DNA from: an uncultured Oscillospiraceae bacterium
GTDB lineage: Bacteria > Bacillota > Clostridia > Oscillospirales > Acutalibacteraceae
NCBI GenBank assembly: GCA_900547305.1
Contig: URGH01000024.1
Coordinates: forward strand, 1-31,971
Direction: 5' to 3'
Length of the DNA: 31,971 nucleotides
Part shown: positions 24,037 through 31,875 of the stretch, in pieces
How the letters are laid out: each line of letters opens with the position of its first letter
Numbering within the stretch: the first letter of the stretch is position 1
Made by a program: the position numbers and the translations under genes
Notes under the pieces: model-generated
Seen by the model: only the letters and a program-made list of their open reading frames with translations
Database searches by the model: none
What the model was told of the DNA's origin: nothing

Positions 24037-24873
24037 TTACCCGTAATTTTCCGCCGAGGAATTTATGCTGCAATACCATTTGCCGTTTAATATTACAATT
24101 CCGACTCCCTCATAGTAATTGTCTTCGCTCATTAAAGAGTTCCAATGCCCCGGGCTGCTTTTAAATGCCTCAACAATGCTTTTTGCAAGCGCGTTTGGGT
24201 TGGGTGCAAAAACCGAACCCGTACCGCAGTTTTCTCCGCCGCCGTAGGAATACCGCTCAATTATTTTCCCGGTTTCTATAACCTTATCGCTTGCAAAGTC
24301 ATAGCGTGTTTCTTTTTCGGTTATCAGCTTACCGTATTTCAAGGCGGTTGCGGCATAGTCCGCGCCGTCAACCGTGTTGCCGTTTTCGTCCGTCCAGGAA
24401 TGTGAAAACTGAGCGGTCAGCTGATCCGCACGGAATTTTGCAACAACAGCCAGCCCTGTAAGTTCTGCTCTTTCGTGAATACTGAGTTTAACTCTTTCGG
24501 CGTTCAAAAGCTTTAATACAAGGCTTGAGGTTTCGGCGGTTATATCCTTGTTTTCAGTCTTTTCGGGTTCTGAAATATTCGGCTCGGAGCTTATATCGCT
24601 TACCTTACTGTTTTCCGAAGCCGTTGACGGGGAACTATCCGGCTTAGGCGTTTCCGATGAGGTGTTTTTATAATTGCTTACAGAGCTTACGCTTTCAGCG
24701 CTTTGCTCAATCTGTAAAACACTTTCAGAGCCGACAGCCGCGGTATTTTCGCTGTTTTCCGTAAAGGCAATTTCCGATTTACATTCGGAGCTTACCTCTG
24801 CCGTATTATTGCGGCAGGCGGCGCACAAAAGCAAAGTGATTAAAGCTAAAGCAAAATATATTTTTCTGAACAT
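24037..24873 (-). CDS. CAP-domain (SCP/PR1-like) lipoprotein, 278 aa
   Basis: GGGAGG precedes ATG 24873 (MFRKIYFALALITLLLCAAC). The lipobox LCAAC places the lipid on Cys20. Residues about 25-115 are a Ser/Glu/Thr-rich stalk. The C-terminal 155 residues match the CAP superfamily: LLNAERVKL, VAKFRADQLTAQFSHSW, the GENC motif (YSYGGGENCGTG) and SPGHWNSLMSEDNYYEGVGI, with His in FSHS and Glu in GENC as the usual metal-site residues. CAP proteins of bacteria are secreted or anchored and often of unknown function. Paired with the adhesin gene, it probably acts at the surface. Confidence 0.9.
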   Translation of the reverse strand: MFRKIYFALALITLLLCAACRNNTAEVSSECKSEIAFTENSENTAAVGSESVLQIEQSAESVSSVSNYKNTSSETPKPDSSPSTASENSKVSDISSEPNISEPEKTENKDITAETSSLVLKLLNAERVKLSIHERAELTGLAVVAKFRADQLTAQFSHSWTDENGNTVDGADYAATALKYGKLITEKETRYDFASDKVIETGKIIERYSYGGGENCGTGSVFAPNPNALAKSIVEAFKSSPGHWNSLMSEDNYYEGVGIVILNGKWYCSINSSAENYG

Positions 24874-24900
24874 TTTTATACCTCCCAAATTTCTTTAACT

Positions 24901-24930
24901 TTAATACGCATTGACACCGTATTATTTCAA
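24901..24930 (-). promoter_or_regulatory. Candidate promoter for the CAP lipoprotein/adhesin operon
   Basis: On the minus strand TTGAAA (24930-24925) and TATTAA (24906-24901) are separated by 18 bp, just after the stop of the S1-domain gene. Spacing is acceptable, but both boxes deviate from consensus. Confidence 0.4.
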
Positions 24931-24933
24931 CAA

Positions 24934-26076
24934 CTATAAATTTTGCTTTATTATACGGGTAATAATTCCGAGCGCAACACCCCTTTCTTCTTCGATTGCG
25001 GTAACAACAAAGGAAACATCGTCCTTTTTGCCCGGCATACGCCTGTCAAGGCAGGAGTGGGCTATGGCGTTTACGCCGTTATTAAGCCTTATATACACCA
25101 CGCCTTTATGAGTATCCGTAACCCTGCCGGCGTATTTGCCCTGTATTCTGCACGAGCTTAAATTATCCGTTCTGTTATCCGTAACGCTCCGTGCGTCCGC
25201 CCGAACATAAATATCCTTAATGCTTTCCCGCTCAACCTCTTTTATTCTGACGAGTATTTTATCTCCTATGGAGAAACGCTCGCCCGCGTCGCCTAACCAG
25301 TCCCACGAAAGGTCTTTAACGGGCATTGCGCAGTCCACCCCGAATATTTCAACCCTTATTGCTTTTTCGGCAACGGCGGTGACCCGCGCCTGCACTATGC
25401 GGTCCTCGTAAATGCGGAACATTCCGTTTTCGTCCGTTTCCATATAAAAGGTCTGGCGCTTTTTATACATTGCCTCTTTCCGCGAGGCTACAACGCTCCG
25501 CGCTTTTGAATCTATGCCCCTTACCACGAAATCTATCTCAGCGCCGAGCATTGAGTTCATCAGCTTGTTGTACCGCATAACCGCCTCTTTGTATTCGTCG
25601 CCGTGCAGATTTGTGGGAAAATCGAAAAACATTTCCTTGAGCGGAATTACAATTCTGAAACCGTTATAATCCGCTATCGCGTAGTGATGTCCCGCGTCGT
25701 TGCACTCAACGCCGCTTAAAGTACCGGTCATTATCCGATGCGTTATGTACGCATTTTGTATTTCGTGCCAGATAATATCCGCTCTTGTCTGCTCGGTATA
25801 TACTTCCGTCTTGGCTTCAACTGTAAGTATTCTGCTTTTTGGCTTTACGGGTTCTGCCGCGGCTTCTTCATCGGCAGGTTTTTCCGTTTGAGGTTCGACC
25901 GTCTCATTAACGGGCTGCTCCTCGGTTTCGGTAATTTCCGTCTTCTTTTTGCGGGTTCGCTTGGGCTTTTCGGTTTGTTTTTCGGCAGCAGGCGGGGCGG
26001 TATTCTGTTCTTTGGTTTCATTTTGCGCCTCCATGATGCTGTCGGTTATTTCTTCGGTTTTCTTTTTTGTCGGCAT
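24934..26076 (-). CDS. S1-like RNA-binding-domain protein of the conjugative element, 380 aa
   Basis: AGGAGG precedes ATG 26076. Residues 1-85 are a charged K/E/T/P-rich, probably disordered region with a nuclear-signal-like basic patch (PKRTRKKKTE). Three beta-rich S1-type segments follow: about 110-200 (GTLSGVECNDAGHHYAIADY), about 225-295 (VQARVTAVAEKAIRVEIFGV, ending GDKILVRIKEVERE) and about 310-375 (GKYAGRVTDTHKGVVYIRLN). They follow the pattern of ribosomal protein S1 repeats, which bind single-stranded RNA or DNA. It lies 15 bp after the coupling-protein gene, so a role in handling the transferred strand or element mRNA is likely; ribosomal function is improbable given the context. 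Confidence 0.8.
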   Translation of the reverse strand: MPTKKKTEEITDSIMEAQNETKEQNTAPPAAEKQTEKPKRTRKKKTEITETEEQPVNETVEPQTEKPADEEAAAEPVKPKSRILTVEAKTEVYTEQTRADIIWHEIQNAYITHRIMTGTLSGVECNDAGHHYAIADYNGFRIVIPLKEMFFDFPTNLHGDEYKEAVMRYNKLMNSMLGAEIDFVVRGIDSKARSVVASRKEAMYKKRQTFYMETDENGMFRIYEDRIVQARVTAVAEKAIRVEIFGVDCAMPVKDLSWDWLGDAGERFSIGDKILVRIKEVERESIKDIYVRADARSVTDNRTDNLSSCRIQGKYAGRVTDTHKGVVYIRLNNGVNAIAHSCLDRRMPGKKDDVSFVVTAIEEERGVALGIITRIIKQNL

Positions 26077-26091
26077 AATTTTTTCCTCCTG

Positions 26092-27954
26092 TTATTTTGT
26101 CATTATTATGTCTTTGTCTATTGGTATCGTCTTATTGGGAACGGGCGTCTTTTTTCTGCCGTTCTTCTTTCTTTGCGTGGGTATTTCTCCGCCGTAGGTT
26201 TTAGGCGGCAGCGCAGACCAATCAGGGGTATGCGCCGACGCTTTGCAGGGAACAAGGTTTTTATACTCCGGGTGCTTGGTGTAATCGAATTTATCCGCCT
26301 TTAAGAGCTTTTTGCCGCGGATTATAATAAGCTCCTTTTCGGTCGGAAGTCTTAAAACCTCATCCATTGTGAGCAGCTTTCTTCTGCCTACGCCGTCTGT
26401 TTCCCTGTATTGCGGGGTGTAATTTGAAATTCTCATACTGTTAAGCTGTTTCGCCCTGCTTTGCACATTAACGCTCACTTCACCCGAACGGTCGCTTATA
26501 TATTTCGCCGTAAGCTCGTCAACGCAGCCTAAAAAGAGTTGAATATCGCTGTTGCCGAGTATTTCCTGCCACTGATTTTGCGGATAGCGGTTTTGAAGTC
26601 CCGCAAGATTCTGAAACACACAGCTCATACTAATATTCCGTGACCGTATAACGCTTATCTTCCGGCTTAAATCCGGAATAACTCCGCAGGCGGTAAGCTC
26701 CTCGCCGAGAATATGCACCGGTGTAGGGAGGCTGCCGCCCTCGCAGTTTTTATCTGCGTACCGCACAAGCTTAATAAAGCAAAAGGACAGAAAAAGCGAA
26801 GAAAGGAAATCAAAGGCGCTGTCCTGATCGCTTGTTATGCAGTAATAGGCGCAGGGCTGTTTTCCCGGCAGCTCAAGGTCAATTTCGTCAAACGCCGTCA
26901 TATTACATATTTTCTTCATCTGAAAAACCTGCAGCCGCGAGCCGAGACCTATAATAACGCCCGTGCGAACGGTGTCGGACGCTTGGCGGTAAATTGAATA
27001 GGGCGCCTTTGCGGGGTGCGACGGCGGCAGCATATCGAAAAGGCTGTTAAGCTCCTTATCCGAGCTTAATGTCAGCAGCTTATATACTTCGCCCATATTT
27101 TTGCGCTCTGCCGGGTAGCCCTGCTCAACATAAAGCACCAACGCTTTCAGTAAATTCATTTCGCTTGAATCCCAAAAGTGATCGCCGCGTTCAGAACCCG
27201 TGTTTTTAATTATTACATCACAGAAAAGCTGCGCCATAAGCTCGTCGCCCTGTATTTCTTCAAGGCAGTTCCACGAATCCGAATTTTCGGGGCTTACAAG
27301 ATTAAATACTCTGACGGTGTAATTTTTTCTTCGCAGATATTCGCTTGTTTTTTCATAAAGCTCGGATTTCGGGTCGCAGATTATAAGTGATTCTCCGCCC
27401 TGTACCGCCTGCAATATCCTGTTTATGCAAAACGCCCTTGTTTTCATAGAGCCGGACGCTCCGTAAACCGCAATGTTTTTGTTGAGTCTGCCGTTTTGCG
27501 GTACGCATATGTATTTACCGTCATACAGACCCAAAACAGTGCCGCTGCAGTTTTTTAAATCATGGGTCAAATTAAACACCGTTTTCATTTCCTTTTCGCT
27601 CATAAAGCCGGATGTGCCGTAGGTGCCTTTATTTGAATAAACAAAGTTTCTTTCCTTATCCGGCACGCCGCCGTCGCTCCTGCCCATTCTGAAAAGGCAG
27701 AACACAAGCAGCAAAACGGCTGTAATGCAAATTCCGCAACCAATTATTCCGTAGGGAAATGAAAAAGCCGCTTTAAAGCAGGCAATGGCGTTTAAAGTCG
27801 GCTTTACAGGTGATGAGCTGCCGGGCGTTCCTCCGGCGCTCGTCCATATTTTGTAATTCTTAATAAACTGCGCCGCATATCCGCCGCCGTACAATATAGC
27901 AAATGATATTAACGGAACGGCAAGGCACAGGCATATTTTTCTTTTATTCTTCAA
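26092..27954 (-). CDS. virD4: VirD4/TraG-type type IV coupling protein
   Basis: The start is TTG 27954, preceded by GGGAGATGAG; the membrane segment begins at once, so no later start fits. Two N-terminal helices (about 7-29 and 68-89) anchor it in the inner membrane. The ATPase has Walker A GASGSMKT (165-172) with the less usual Ser-Met before Lys, and Walker B LIICDPKSELY (190-200). The C-terminal part contains HILGEELTACGVIPDLSRKI and SCVFQNLAGLQNRYPQNQWQ, family hallmarks. It is a hexameric ATPase that delivers the relaxase-DNA complex to the mating channel. It overlaps the upstream gene by 11 bp. No relaxase is seen in the window. Confidence 0.92.
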   Translation of the reverse strand: MKNKRKICLCLAVPLISFAILYGGGYAAQFIKNYKIWTSAGGTPGSSSPVKPTLNAIACFKAAFSFPYGIIGCGICITAVLLLVFCLFRMGRSDGGVPDKERNFVYSNKGTYGTSGFMSEKEMKTVFNLTHDLKNCSGTVLGLYDGKYICVPQNGRLNKNIAVYGASGSMKTRAFCINRILQAVQGGESLIICDPKSELYEKTSEYLRRKNYTVRVFNLVSPENSDSWNCLEEIQGDELMAQLFCDVIIKNTGSERGDHFWDSSEMNLLKALVLYVEQGYPAERKNMGEVYKLLTLSSDKELNSLFDMLPPSHPAKAPYSIYRQASDTVRTGVIIGLGSRLQVFQMKKICNMTAFDEIDLELPGKQPCAYYCITSDQDSAFDFLSSLFLSFCFIKLVRYADKNCEGGSLPTPVHILGEELTACGVIPDLSRKISVIRSRNISMSCVFQNLAGLQNRYPQNQWQEILGNSDIQLFLGCVDELTAKYISDRSGEVSVNVQSRAKQLNSMRISNYTPQYRETDGVGRRKLLTMDEVLRLPTEKELIIIRGKKLLKADKFDYTKHPEYKNLVPCKASAHTPDWSALPPKTYGGEIPTQRKKNGRKKTPVPNKTIPIDKDIIMTK

Positions 27955-29065
27955 AAAAGCTCATCTCCCATTTATTAAAATCAATGGTTTTAAATGTTAT
28001 GTATTCACAGCAGTATTTTTCAAGCGCGGGTCTTTGAAAATCAAAGCAGATAATAACGCCTCTTTTCTCTCTTAACGACAGCGCCGTATCAAATCTCTTT
28101 ATACGCGGTAAATCGCAGTAAAAGCCGAACAGTACGGGTGTGCCGTCCTGCTCGGACGCGTCGTTTTCTATTATTTGTCCGCTGTCCCTTTCTTTAAGGT
28201 CGGACATTAAAATTGCCCGAAGCCTGTTATCTAAAGCCGAATCGCAAAGCACCGAAAGTATTATTTCGCCTTTATAATCGTTTGTGAGATAATAAAAGCT
28301 GTCGTAATTTCCGTCCAATAAAAAATGCTGCTTGCCGCCTGTTTCCGCAAGTATATCCGCGCACAGCTCCATACTGTCGGCTAAGATAAGCCCCTTAATA
28401 TCTTCTCCCGAATAGCAGGGCAGCCGTTCTCTGCACAGCACGGTTTTCATAAGCGCCTTTGTACGCATTTCGGATCTGTAATCCCATTTCATTAAAGCGT
28501 TTCCTATGTTATACACAACGAGTATATCCCGCGGCGTTACAAGCACGCCCACCGAGCGCGCGCCCTTTATCTTTACAAACACCGTTCCTATCTCCTTTAT
28601 CTCGCGGGAATTATAAAAAGCGGGTGCAATAGGTACCGTAAAAATATTGTTGTCGGGCGTAGGGGAGAATATATCCGGCTTTTCATCTTTAAAAACCGCT
28701 ATACCTGCGTTCAGCATTGTAACTGTCGCGCCGGCTATTCGGTGCAGCCTTTCACGGCGGGGCAGGTCGCTTTTAATATGGTTTGTGTCTGTTTTGCCCG
28801 TAAGCAATGTTTTAAATCTTTCGGGACTGTTTTGAACAAGCAGCTTTTTGGCGCGGCAGGTTAGCCTTAATCCCCGCAGCGAATCGCGGTAATATGTCTT
28901 AATAAGTCCCTCGCGTTTAAGCGTTCCCACCACGCTTTCCTTATAGCTTTTGCCGCCTGCTATGCGGTGTAGATCCTTTTGAGGAAACTCGCCCGAAATT
29001 GCTGTAAGCTCCAATAAATTTCGGCTCAATGTGTCCTTTGAGCATATCGTGTTTTCTTTATCCAT
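27944..29065 (-). CDS. Putative winged-helix accessory protein encoded before VirD4, 373 aa
   Basis: The N-terminal 75 residues contain a winged-helix-like unit (GGKSYKESVVGTLKREGLIK, then LRGLRLTCRAKKLL), followed by a 250-residue alpha/beta region of unknown fold with several hydrophobic strands (SVGVLVTPRDILVVYNIGN, KGEIILSVLCD). The plan recalls replication-relaxation/MobC-like proteins that sit next to coupling proteins, but I cannot prove it. The ATG at 29065 has no Shine-Dalgarno (TAAAAAATGATTT before it), which is odd here, and a terminator stands immediately upstream; expression may be low or controlled. Confidence 0.7.
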   Translation of the reverse strand: MDKENTICSKDTLSRNLLELTAISGEFPQKDLHRIAGGKSYKESVVGTLKREGLIKTYYRDSLRGLRLTCRAKKLLVQNSPERFKTLLTGKTDTNHIKSDLPRRERLHRIAGATVTMLNAGIAVFKDEKPDIFSPTPDNNIFTVPIAPAFYNSREIKEIGTVFVKIKGARSVGVLVTPRDILVVYNIGNALMKWDYRSEMRTKALMKTVLCRERLPCYSGEDIKGLILADSMELCADILAETGGKQHFLLDGNYDSFYYLTNDYKGEIILSVLCDSALDNRLRAILMSDLKERDSGQIIENDASEQDGTPVLFGFYCDLPRIKRFDTALSLREKRGVIICFDFQRPALEKYCCEYITFKTIDFNKWEMSFFEE

Positions 29066-29084
29066 AAATCATTTTTTAGTGTAA

Positions 29085-29119
29085 AAAACTACCGTAGTTA
29101 CATTGACCACGGTAGTTTT
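29085..29119. terminator. Bidirectional intrinsic terminator upstream of the VirD4 operon
   Basis: An 11-bp perfect stem, 29085-29095 (AAAACTACCGT) with 29109-29119, has T-runs on both sides, so it can act on both strands. On the minus strand it ends the DUF5697/DUF6100 transcript 86 bp after the 29205 stop. Only 20 bp separate it from the next start codon. Confidence 0.85.
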
Positions 29120-29204
29120 CGGCGTGTTTGTATGTCTTGAAAGCCTTTATTTATAACGGTTTGAGGGCATTTTTTATATATCGGGAAATTTTTTCGGAAA
29201 AGTT

Positions 29205-29864
29205 TCAAAAATCCGATATGTTTTCAAGGCGTTTTTCATGCTCTTTTATCCAGTCCGAAAAGCGTTCCTTTTCCATTACCGAGATTTCGGTGCAGTCTGT
29301 TTTTCCTGTCTCGGTTGTGTTATATGCGTCGATCAAAAGTCCGCTGTCGTCCTCCATTAAAAAGGCGGCTATAACATCAAGTATCTGCTTTAATTCAAGA
29401 TTATCGTAGTCCCGTATGTAACGCTTTGAATCATCGGAGTATATATGCGAAAAGCAGACTACGCAATGACTGTATCTTTTAAGCGGATTACCGTCCGAAT
29501 AGCGGCTTAAAGTGAAATACAGCGGGTCGGTAATAAATTCCGTGCTTTCCCGTTGTTTGCGTTTCGGTAAAAGACAGGGCAGCGTTATTTTTAAAACGCC
29601 GTTTTCTTCCCTTATGTCTATGCCCTGAACCACACCGGCGCTTGCAAGGTATTCCGGCTTTTTTGTATCGGTGCTTTGAAATACCAAACGCCGCATACGG
29701 CAGGCTATAAGCTCTGACCGTAAAGCGGCGTCGGTGGCTAACATATTGTAATTTTCGGGGTATCTTGCAATATCCGTATTCTCTATTGCCGCCAGCGTGC
29801 TTTTAAGCTTTTCTATATCGCAGGCAAGCCTGTTTATCCGTTTTGTTATAACTGTTCTGTCCAA
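29205..29864 (-). CDS. DUF6100-like conserved mobile-element protein, 219 aa
   Basis: The start is TTG 29864, with AGGAG seven bases upstream. The N-terminus is a coiled-coil-like helix (RINRLACDIEKLKSTLAAIE). Then follow ALRSELIACRMRRLVF, GIDIREENGVLKITLPCLLPK, a central CVVCFSHIY, and DYDNLELKQILDVIAAFLMEDD. This order fits the DUF6100 family as I remember it from Clostridia conjugative elements; the function is unknown. It is 1 bp from the DUF5697-like gene, so the two are translated from one mRNA. Confidence 0.72.
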   Translation of the reverse strand: MDRTVITKRINRLACDIEKLKSTLAAIENTDIARYPENYNMLATDAALRSELIACRMRRLVFQSTDTKKPEYLASAGVVQGIDIREENGVLKITLPCLLPKRKQRESTEFITDPLYFTLSRYSDGNPLKRYSHCVVCFSHIYSDDSKRYIRDYDNLELKQILDVIAAFLMEDDSGLLIDAYNTTETGKTDCTEISVMEKERFSDWIKEHEKRLENISDF

Positions 29865-29865
29865 A

Positions 29866-30393
29866 TTATTCTCCTGTTCTGTAATATTTTACTTCGCCCG
29901 TGCCGTCGTCCACCGTGCAGTAAGCGGCAACATCTGGAATTTTTATATTCGGTATCTGCTCGGTGTTTTCAAGCACTATTATTCTTTTGCCGTCCGGCTC
30001 CTGCGTTTTAAAAGCCTGCTCAAACATTGCCTCTTTATTTTCGGGTATAAAGGAAAGCTCATAAAGCTCGCCCTCTGCAAAGAATACCGCGTTTACGGGG
30101 AAGTCGCTTATTGAATGATACTCTGTTTTATCTATAAAATCGCATATTACCCAAAGGCAATAAATCGTTTCAAAATCCGTGTTGCCGTCATTGTTATCGT
30201 ATATTATGTCGGTGGCTTTATCGTGGTAAATACGGCGGTTATTCTGCAAATGGAATATTATTTTTTCGCACACCTCAGGGCTTATATTCGGGTGCAGCTT
30301 TATAATCTGCTCCTTTCTTATGTTGTGGTACAGCGTTATATTCCGCAGAATTTCCGCACACTCTTTTCCGTATATTTCTTTTCTTGTTTTCAT
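29866..30393 (-). CDS. DUF5697-like protein with N-terminal winged helix, 175 aa
   Basis: GGGTGAAAAT precedes ATG 30393 (MKTRKEIYGKECAEILRNIT). The first 70 residues form a probable winged helix (LYHNIRKEQIIKLHPN, then HLQNNRRIYHDKATDIIYD). The second part is alpha/beta (AVFFAEGELYELSFIPENKE, GKRIIVLENTEQIPNIKIP) as in small nuclease-like or relaxosome-accessory proteins. The N-terminus fits the DUF5697 family of conjugative elements. Together with the DUF6100-like protein it forms a two-gene unit. Relaxosome or replication control is inferred. Confidence 0.75.
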   Translation of the reverse strand: MKTRKEIYGKECAEILRNITLYHNIRKEQIIKLHPNISPEVCEKIIFHLQNNRRIYHDKATDIIYDNNDGNTDFETIYCLWVICDFIDKTEYHSISDFPVNAVFFAEGELYELSFIPENKEAMFEQAFKTQEPDGKRIIVLENTEQIPNIKIPDVAAYCTVDDGTGEVKYYRTGE

Positions 30394-30418
30394 ATTTTCA
30401 CCCTTTCAGAGCATAAAG

Positions 30419-30445
30419 AAAAGCGCCCGAAAATCGAACGCTTTT
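30419..30445 (-). terminator. Intrinsic terminator of the DUF3990/DUF3791 operon
   Basis: AAAAGCG (30419-30425) pairs with CGCTTTT (30439-30445), and a T-rich tract follows on the minus strand. It begins 5 bp after the DUF3791 stop. Confidence 0.75.
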
Positions 30446-30449
30446 AATT

Positions 30450-30665
30450 CTATGCGGTTGTTACGGCATTTCGTGATTTGAGATAAATGTCAATATCGTT
30501 GTTAATATATTGATAACCGGTTGTATGCAAAATATCGTAAAAATCTTTAAGGTAGTCAAATACACCGTATTTGCAAAATAATTCCATAGCTTGCTTTCCG
30601 GTCAATGATTTATGAACCTTATAATTTTCAAGACAAAATACCAAAAAAGCTGTTTCCTTGCTCAT
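30450..30665 (-). CDS. DUF3791-family small protein, 71 aa
   Basis: The sequence FLVFCLENYKVHKSLTGKQA, followed by MELFCKYGVFDYLKDFYDIL and HTTGYQYINNDIDIYLKSR, is the full DUF3791 signature and length. AGGGGG precedes ATG 30665. Proteins of this family are typically encoded next to DUF3990 proteins, as here, and are thought to be antitoxin-like partners; direct proof is lacking to my knowledge. It is the last gene of the operon, before the terminator. Confidence 0.88.
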   Translation of the reverse strand: MSKETAFLVFCLENYKVHKSLTGKQAMELFCKYGVFDYLKDFYDILHTTGYQYINNDIDIYLKSRNAVTTA

Positions 30666-30677
30666 TTTATATCCCCC

Positions 30678-30914
30678 TTATACATCCGGAAAAACTATAT
30701 TACCGGTTTGTTCTTCCTGTTCAAAAAGCGAATAGAGCATATCCGTGCTGTAATGCCAAACTTTTGTGCTCTCATCTTCAAGAGCCGCATACAGCTTTGA
30801 ATTATACAGTTTTAAAACTGCGTCTTCTTCGGATATGTTATTTTTTCGTGCTATTAAACCTGCCAAATCGGCACTGATATACGGCATAATCGCAGTAAAT
30901 TCTTCTTTGCTCAT
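30678..30914 (-). CDS. Small helical protein of the DUF3990 operon, 78 aa
   Basis: GGAGG precedes ATG 30914 (MSKEEFTAIMPYISADLAGL). The fold looks all-helical (IARKNNISEEDAVLKLYNSK, LYAALEDESTKVWHYSTDML) with an acidic C-terminus. Its start lies 2 bp after the DUF3990 stop and its stop 12 bp before DUF3791. It is similar in style to the helical small partners of toxin systems. No named family is recognised; a role as neutralising or adaptor protein is an inference. Confidence 0.8.
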   Translation of the reverse strand: MSKEEFTAIMPYISADLAGLIARKNNISEEDAVLKLYNSKLYAALEDESTKVWHYSTDMLYSLFEQEEQTGNIVFPDV

Positions 30915-30916
30915 GT

Positions 30917-31411
30917 TTATTCCTCCGTTCTGACTTCTTTTGATCCGACGAACCTGACGAATGTGAGTATTTTTTCTGTATGGAAAGTCCATTGATCCTG
31001 CAGCACCTCTGTTTTCAGGCGCTTTACTGTTTCGTCCGCGTCCAATACTCCGGTTTCAAAAAGTCGGATGGAGCGGTAAACATTATCGTCTGCTACCGGT
31101 CCTATGTGCATATCGCACTGCGTATCCTGCGTCTCACCGTTACGATTTTTAACTACAAATTGCAGCCATTCAATATCTGCTGCGTGAAAACGGCGTATTT
31201 CCGCCTGTTTAAGTGCAGTTTTAAAATCAAATTCGTAAATTGAAACATATCCGATTGCCTTGTTTTCTCTCCGCATTTTAATTTTAGCCCAGCGTTCGGC
31301 TTGCTCTGCAGAGGTTGTTGTGTAAAAACCGGGTCCGAAATCGAGAAAGGTATCGCCTTTACGAATTTCCGGTATTTTTACAAGCTGCGTACTTCCGTGA
31401 TAGATAATCAT
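30917..31411 (-). CDS. DUF3990 ADP-ribosyltransferase-like protein, 164 aa
   Basis: The start MIIYHGSTQLVKIPEI and the following FLDFGPGFYTTTSAEQAERW match DUF3990, a member of the ADP-ribosyltransferase superfamily. His5 (YHGS) and Tyr30 (GFYTT) fit the first two residues of an H-Y-E type NAD-binding site. The third family motif is CDMHIGPVADD (residues about 99-109). ATG 31411 overlaps the preceding stop (ATGA). The product is probably an NAD-dependent effector acting on an unknown target inside the cell. No signal peptide is present. Confidence 0.88.
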   Translation of the reverse strand: MIIYHGSTQLVKIPEIRKGDTFLDFGPGFYTTTSAEQAERWAKIKMRRENKAIGYVSIYEFDFKTALKQAEIRRFHAADIEWLQFVVKNRNGETQDTQCDMHIGPVADDNVYRSIRLFETGVLDADETVKRLKTEVLQDQWTFHTEKILTFVRFVGSKEVRTEE

Positions 31412-31704
31412 TTCAATCCCTCCAGTATTTTATGAATAGCCTTCTGCTCCTTTTGCAATGCAAGCAGCATTTCTGTATAATGCTTACGAAGAATAAGTTT
31501 CTCACGGATTTTATTTACTTCTCCGGTATCCTTGCCAATGTATTTATCATAAATTTTACCGTCTTGTCTGTACCTTAAATAGTAATATCCGTTTTTGCGG
31601 CAGGTAACAGATCCCTTTGGAAGCTTTGTCAGCAAAGATTCGTATTCACATATCATCTTTTGATTGCGGACAGCTTCATTTTTCACAACAGAACCGATAA
31701 GCAA
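31408..31704 (-). CDS. Small DUF6788-like protein, first gene of the DUF3990 operon
   Basis: I take TTG 31704 because GAGGTGG lies five bases upstream; ATG 31656 has no ribosome site but would also give a sensible protein. The core has KGSVTCRKNGYYYLRYRQDG and KIYDKYIGKDTGEV, followed by a helix ending LLALQKEQKAIHKILEG. This tyrosine-rich beta hairpin plus helix occurs in small DUF6788-type proteins, often next to mobile genes. As the promoter-proximal gene beside a palindromic operator it is the best candidate for the autorepressor/antitoxin; that is inference. Confidence 0.65.
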   Translation of the reverse strand: MLIGSVVKNEAVRNQKMICEYESLLTKLPKGSVTCRKNGYYYLRYRQDGKIYDKYIGKDTGEVNKIREKLILRKHYTEMLLALQKEQKAIHKILEGLK

Positions 31705-31722
31705 CTTTCCCACCTCAATTAA

Positions 31723-31767
31723 AATATACCACACAAAATTATAATTATCAATAGAAATGTGTGGTAT
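31723..31767 (-). promoter_or_regulatory. Promoter with 10-bp inverted-repeat operator of the DUF3990 operon
   Basis: On the minus strand TTGATA (31751-31746) and TATATT (31728-31723) are separated by 17 bp. ATACCACACA (31726-31735) and TGTGTGGTAT (31758-31767) form a perfect 10-bp inverted repeat, 32 bp centre to centre. The half-sites flank the -35 box and the downstream one overlaps the -10 box. A dimer or tetramer bound here would occlude RNA polymerase, the usual design for toxin-antitoxin autoregulation. Confidence 0.82.
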
Positions 31768-31875
31768 GACTTTAAAAATATTTAAGACAAGTAAACTGCG
31801 CTTTTCTAAATCTAACCCTTATGTGTATTATATCAGTATTCCGTCTACCGATAAAACAATAAATCTCTTTCTTTC

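Noticed and set aside
25738..26304. Plus-strand open frame rich in Phe and Gly with apparent membrane segments
   Set aside because: It is antisense to the charged N-terminal region of the S1-domain protein and the end of virD4, so it is a complement of Lys/Glu/Pro codons.
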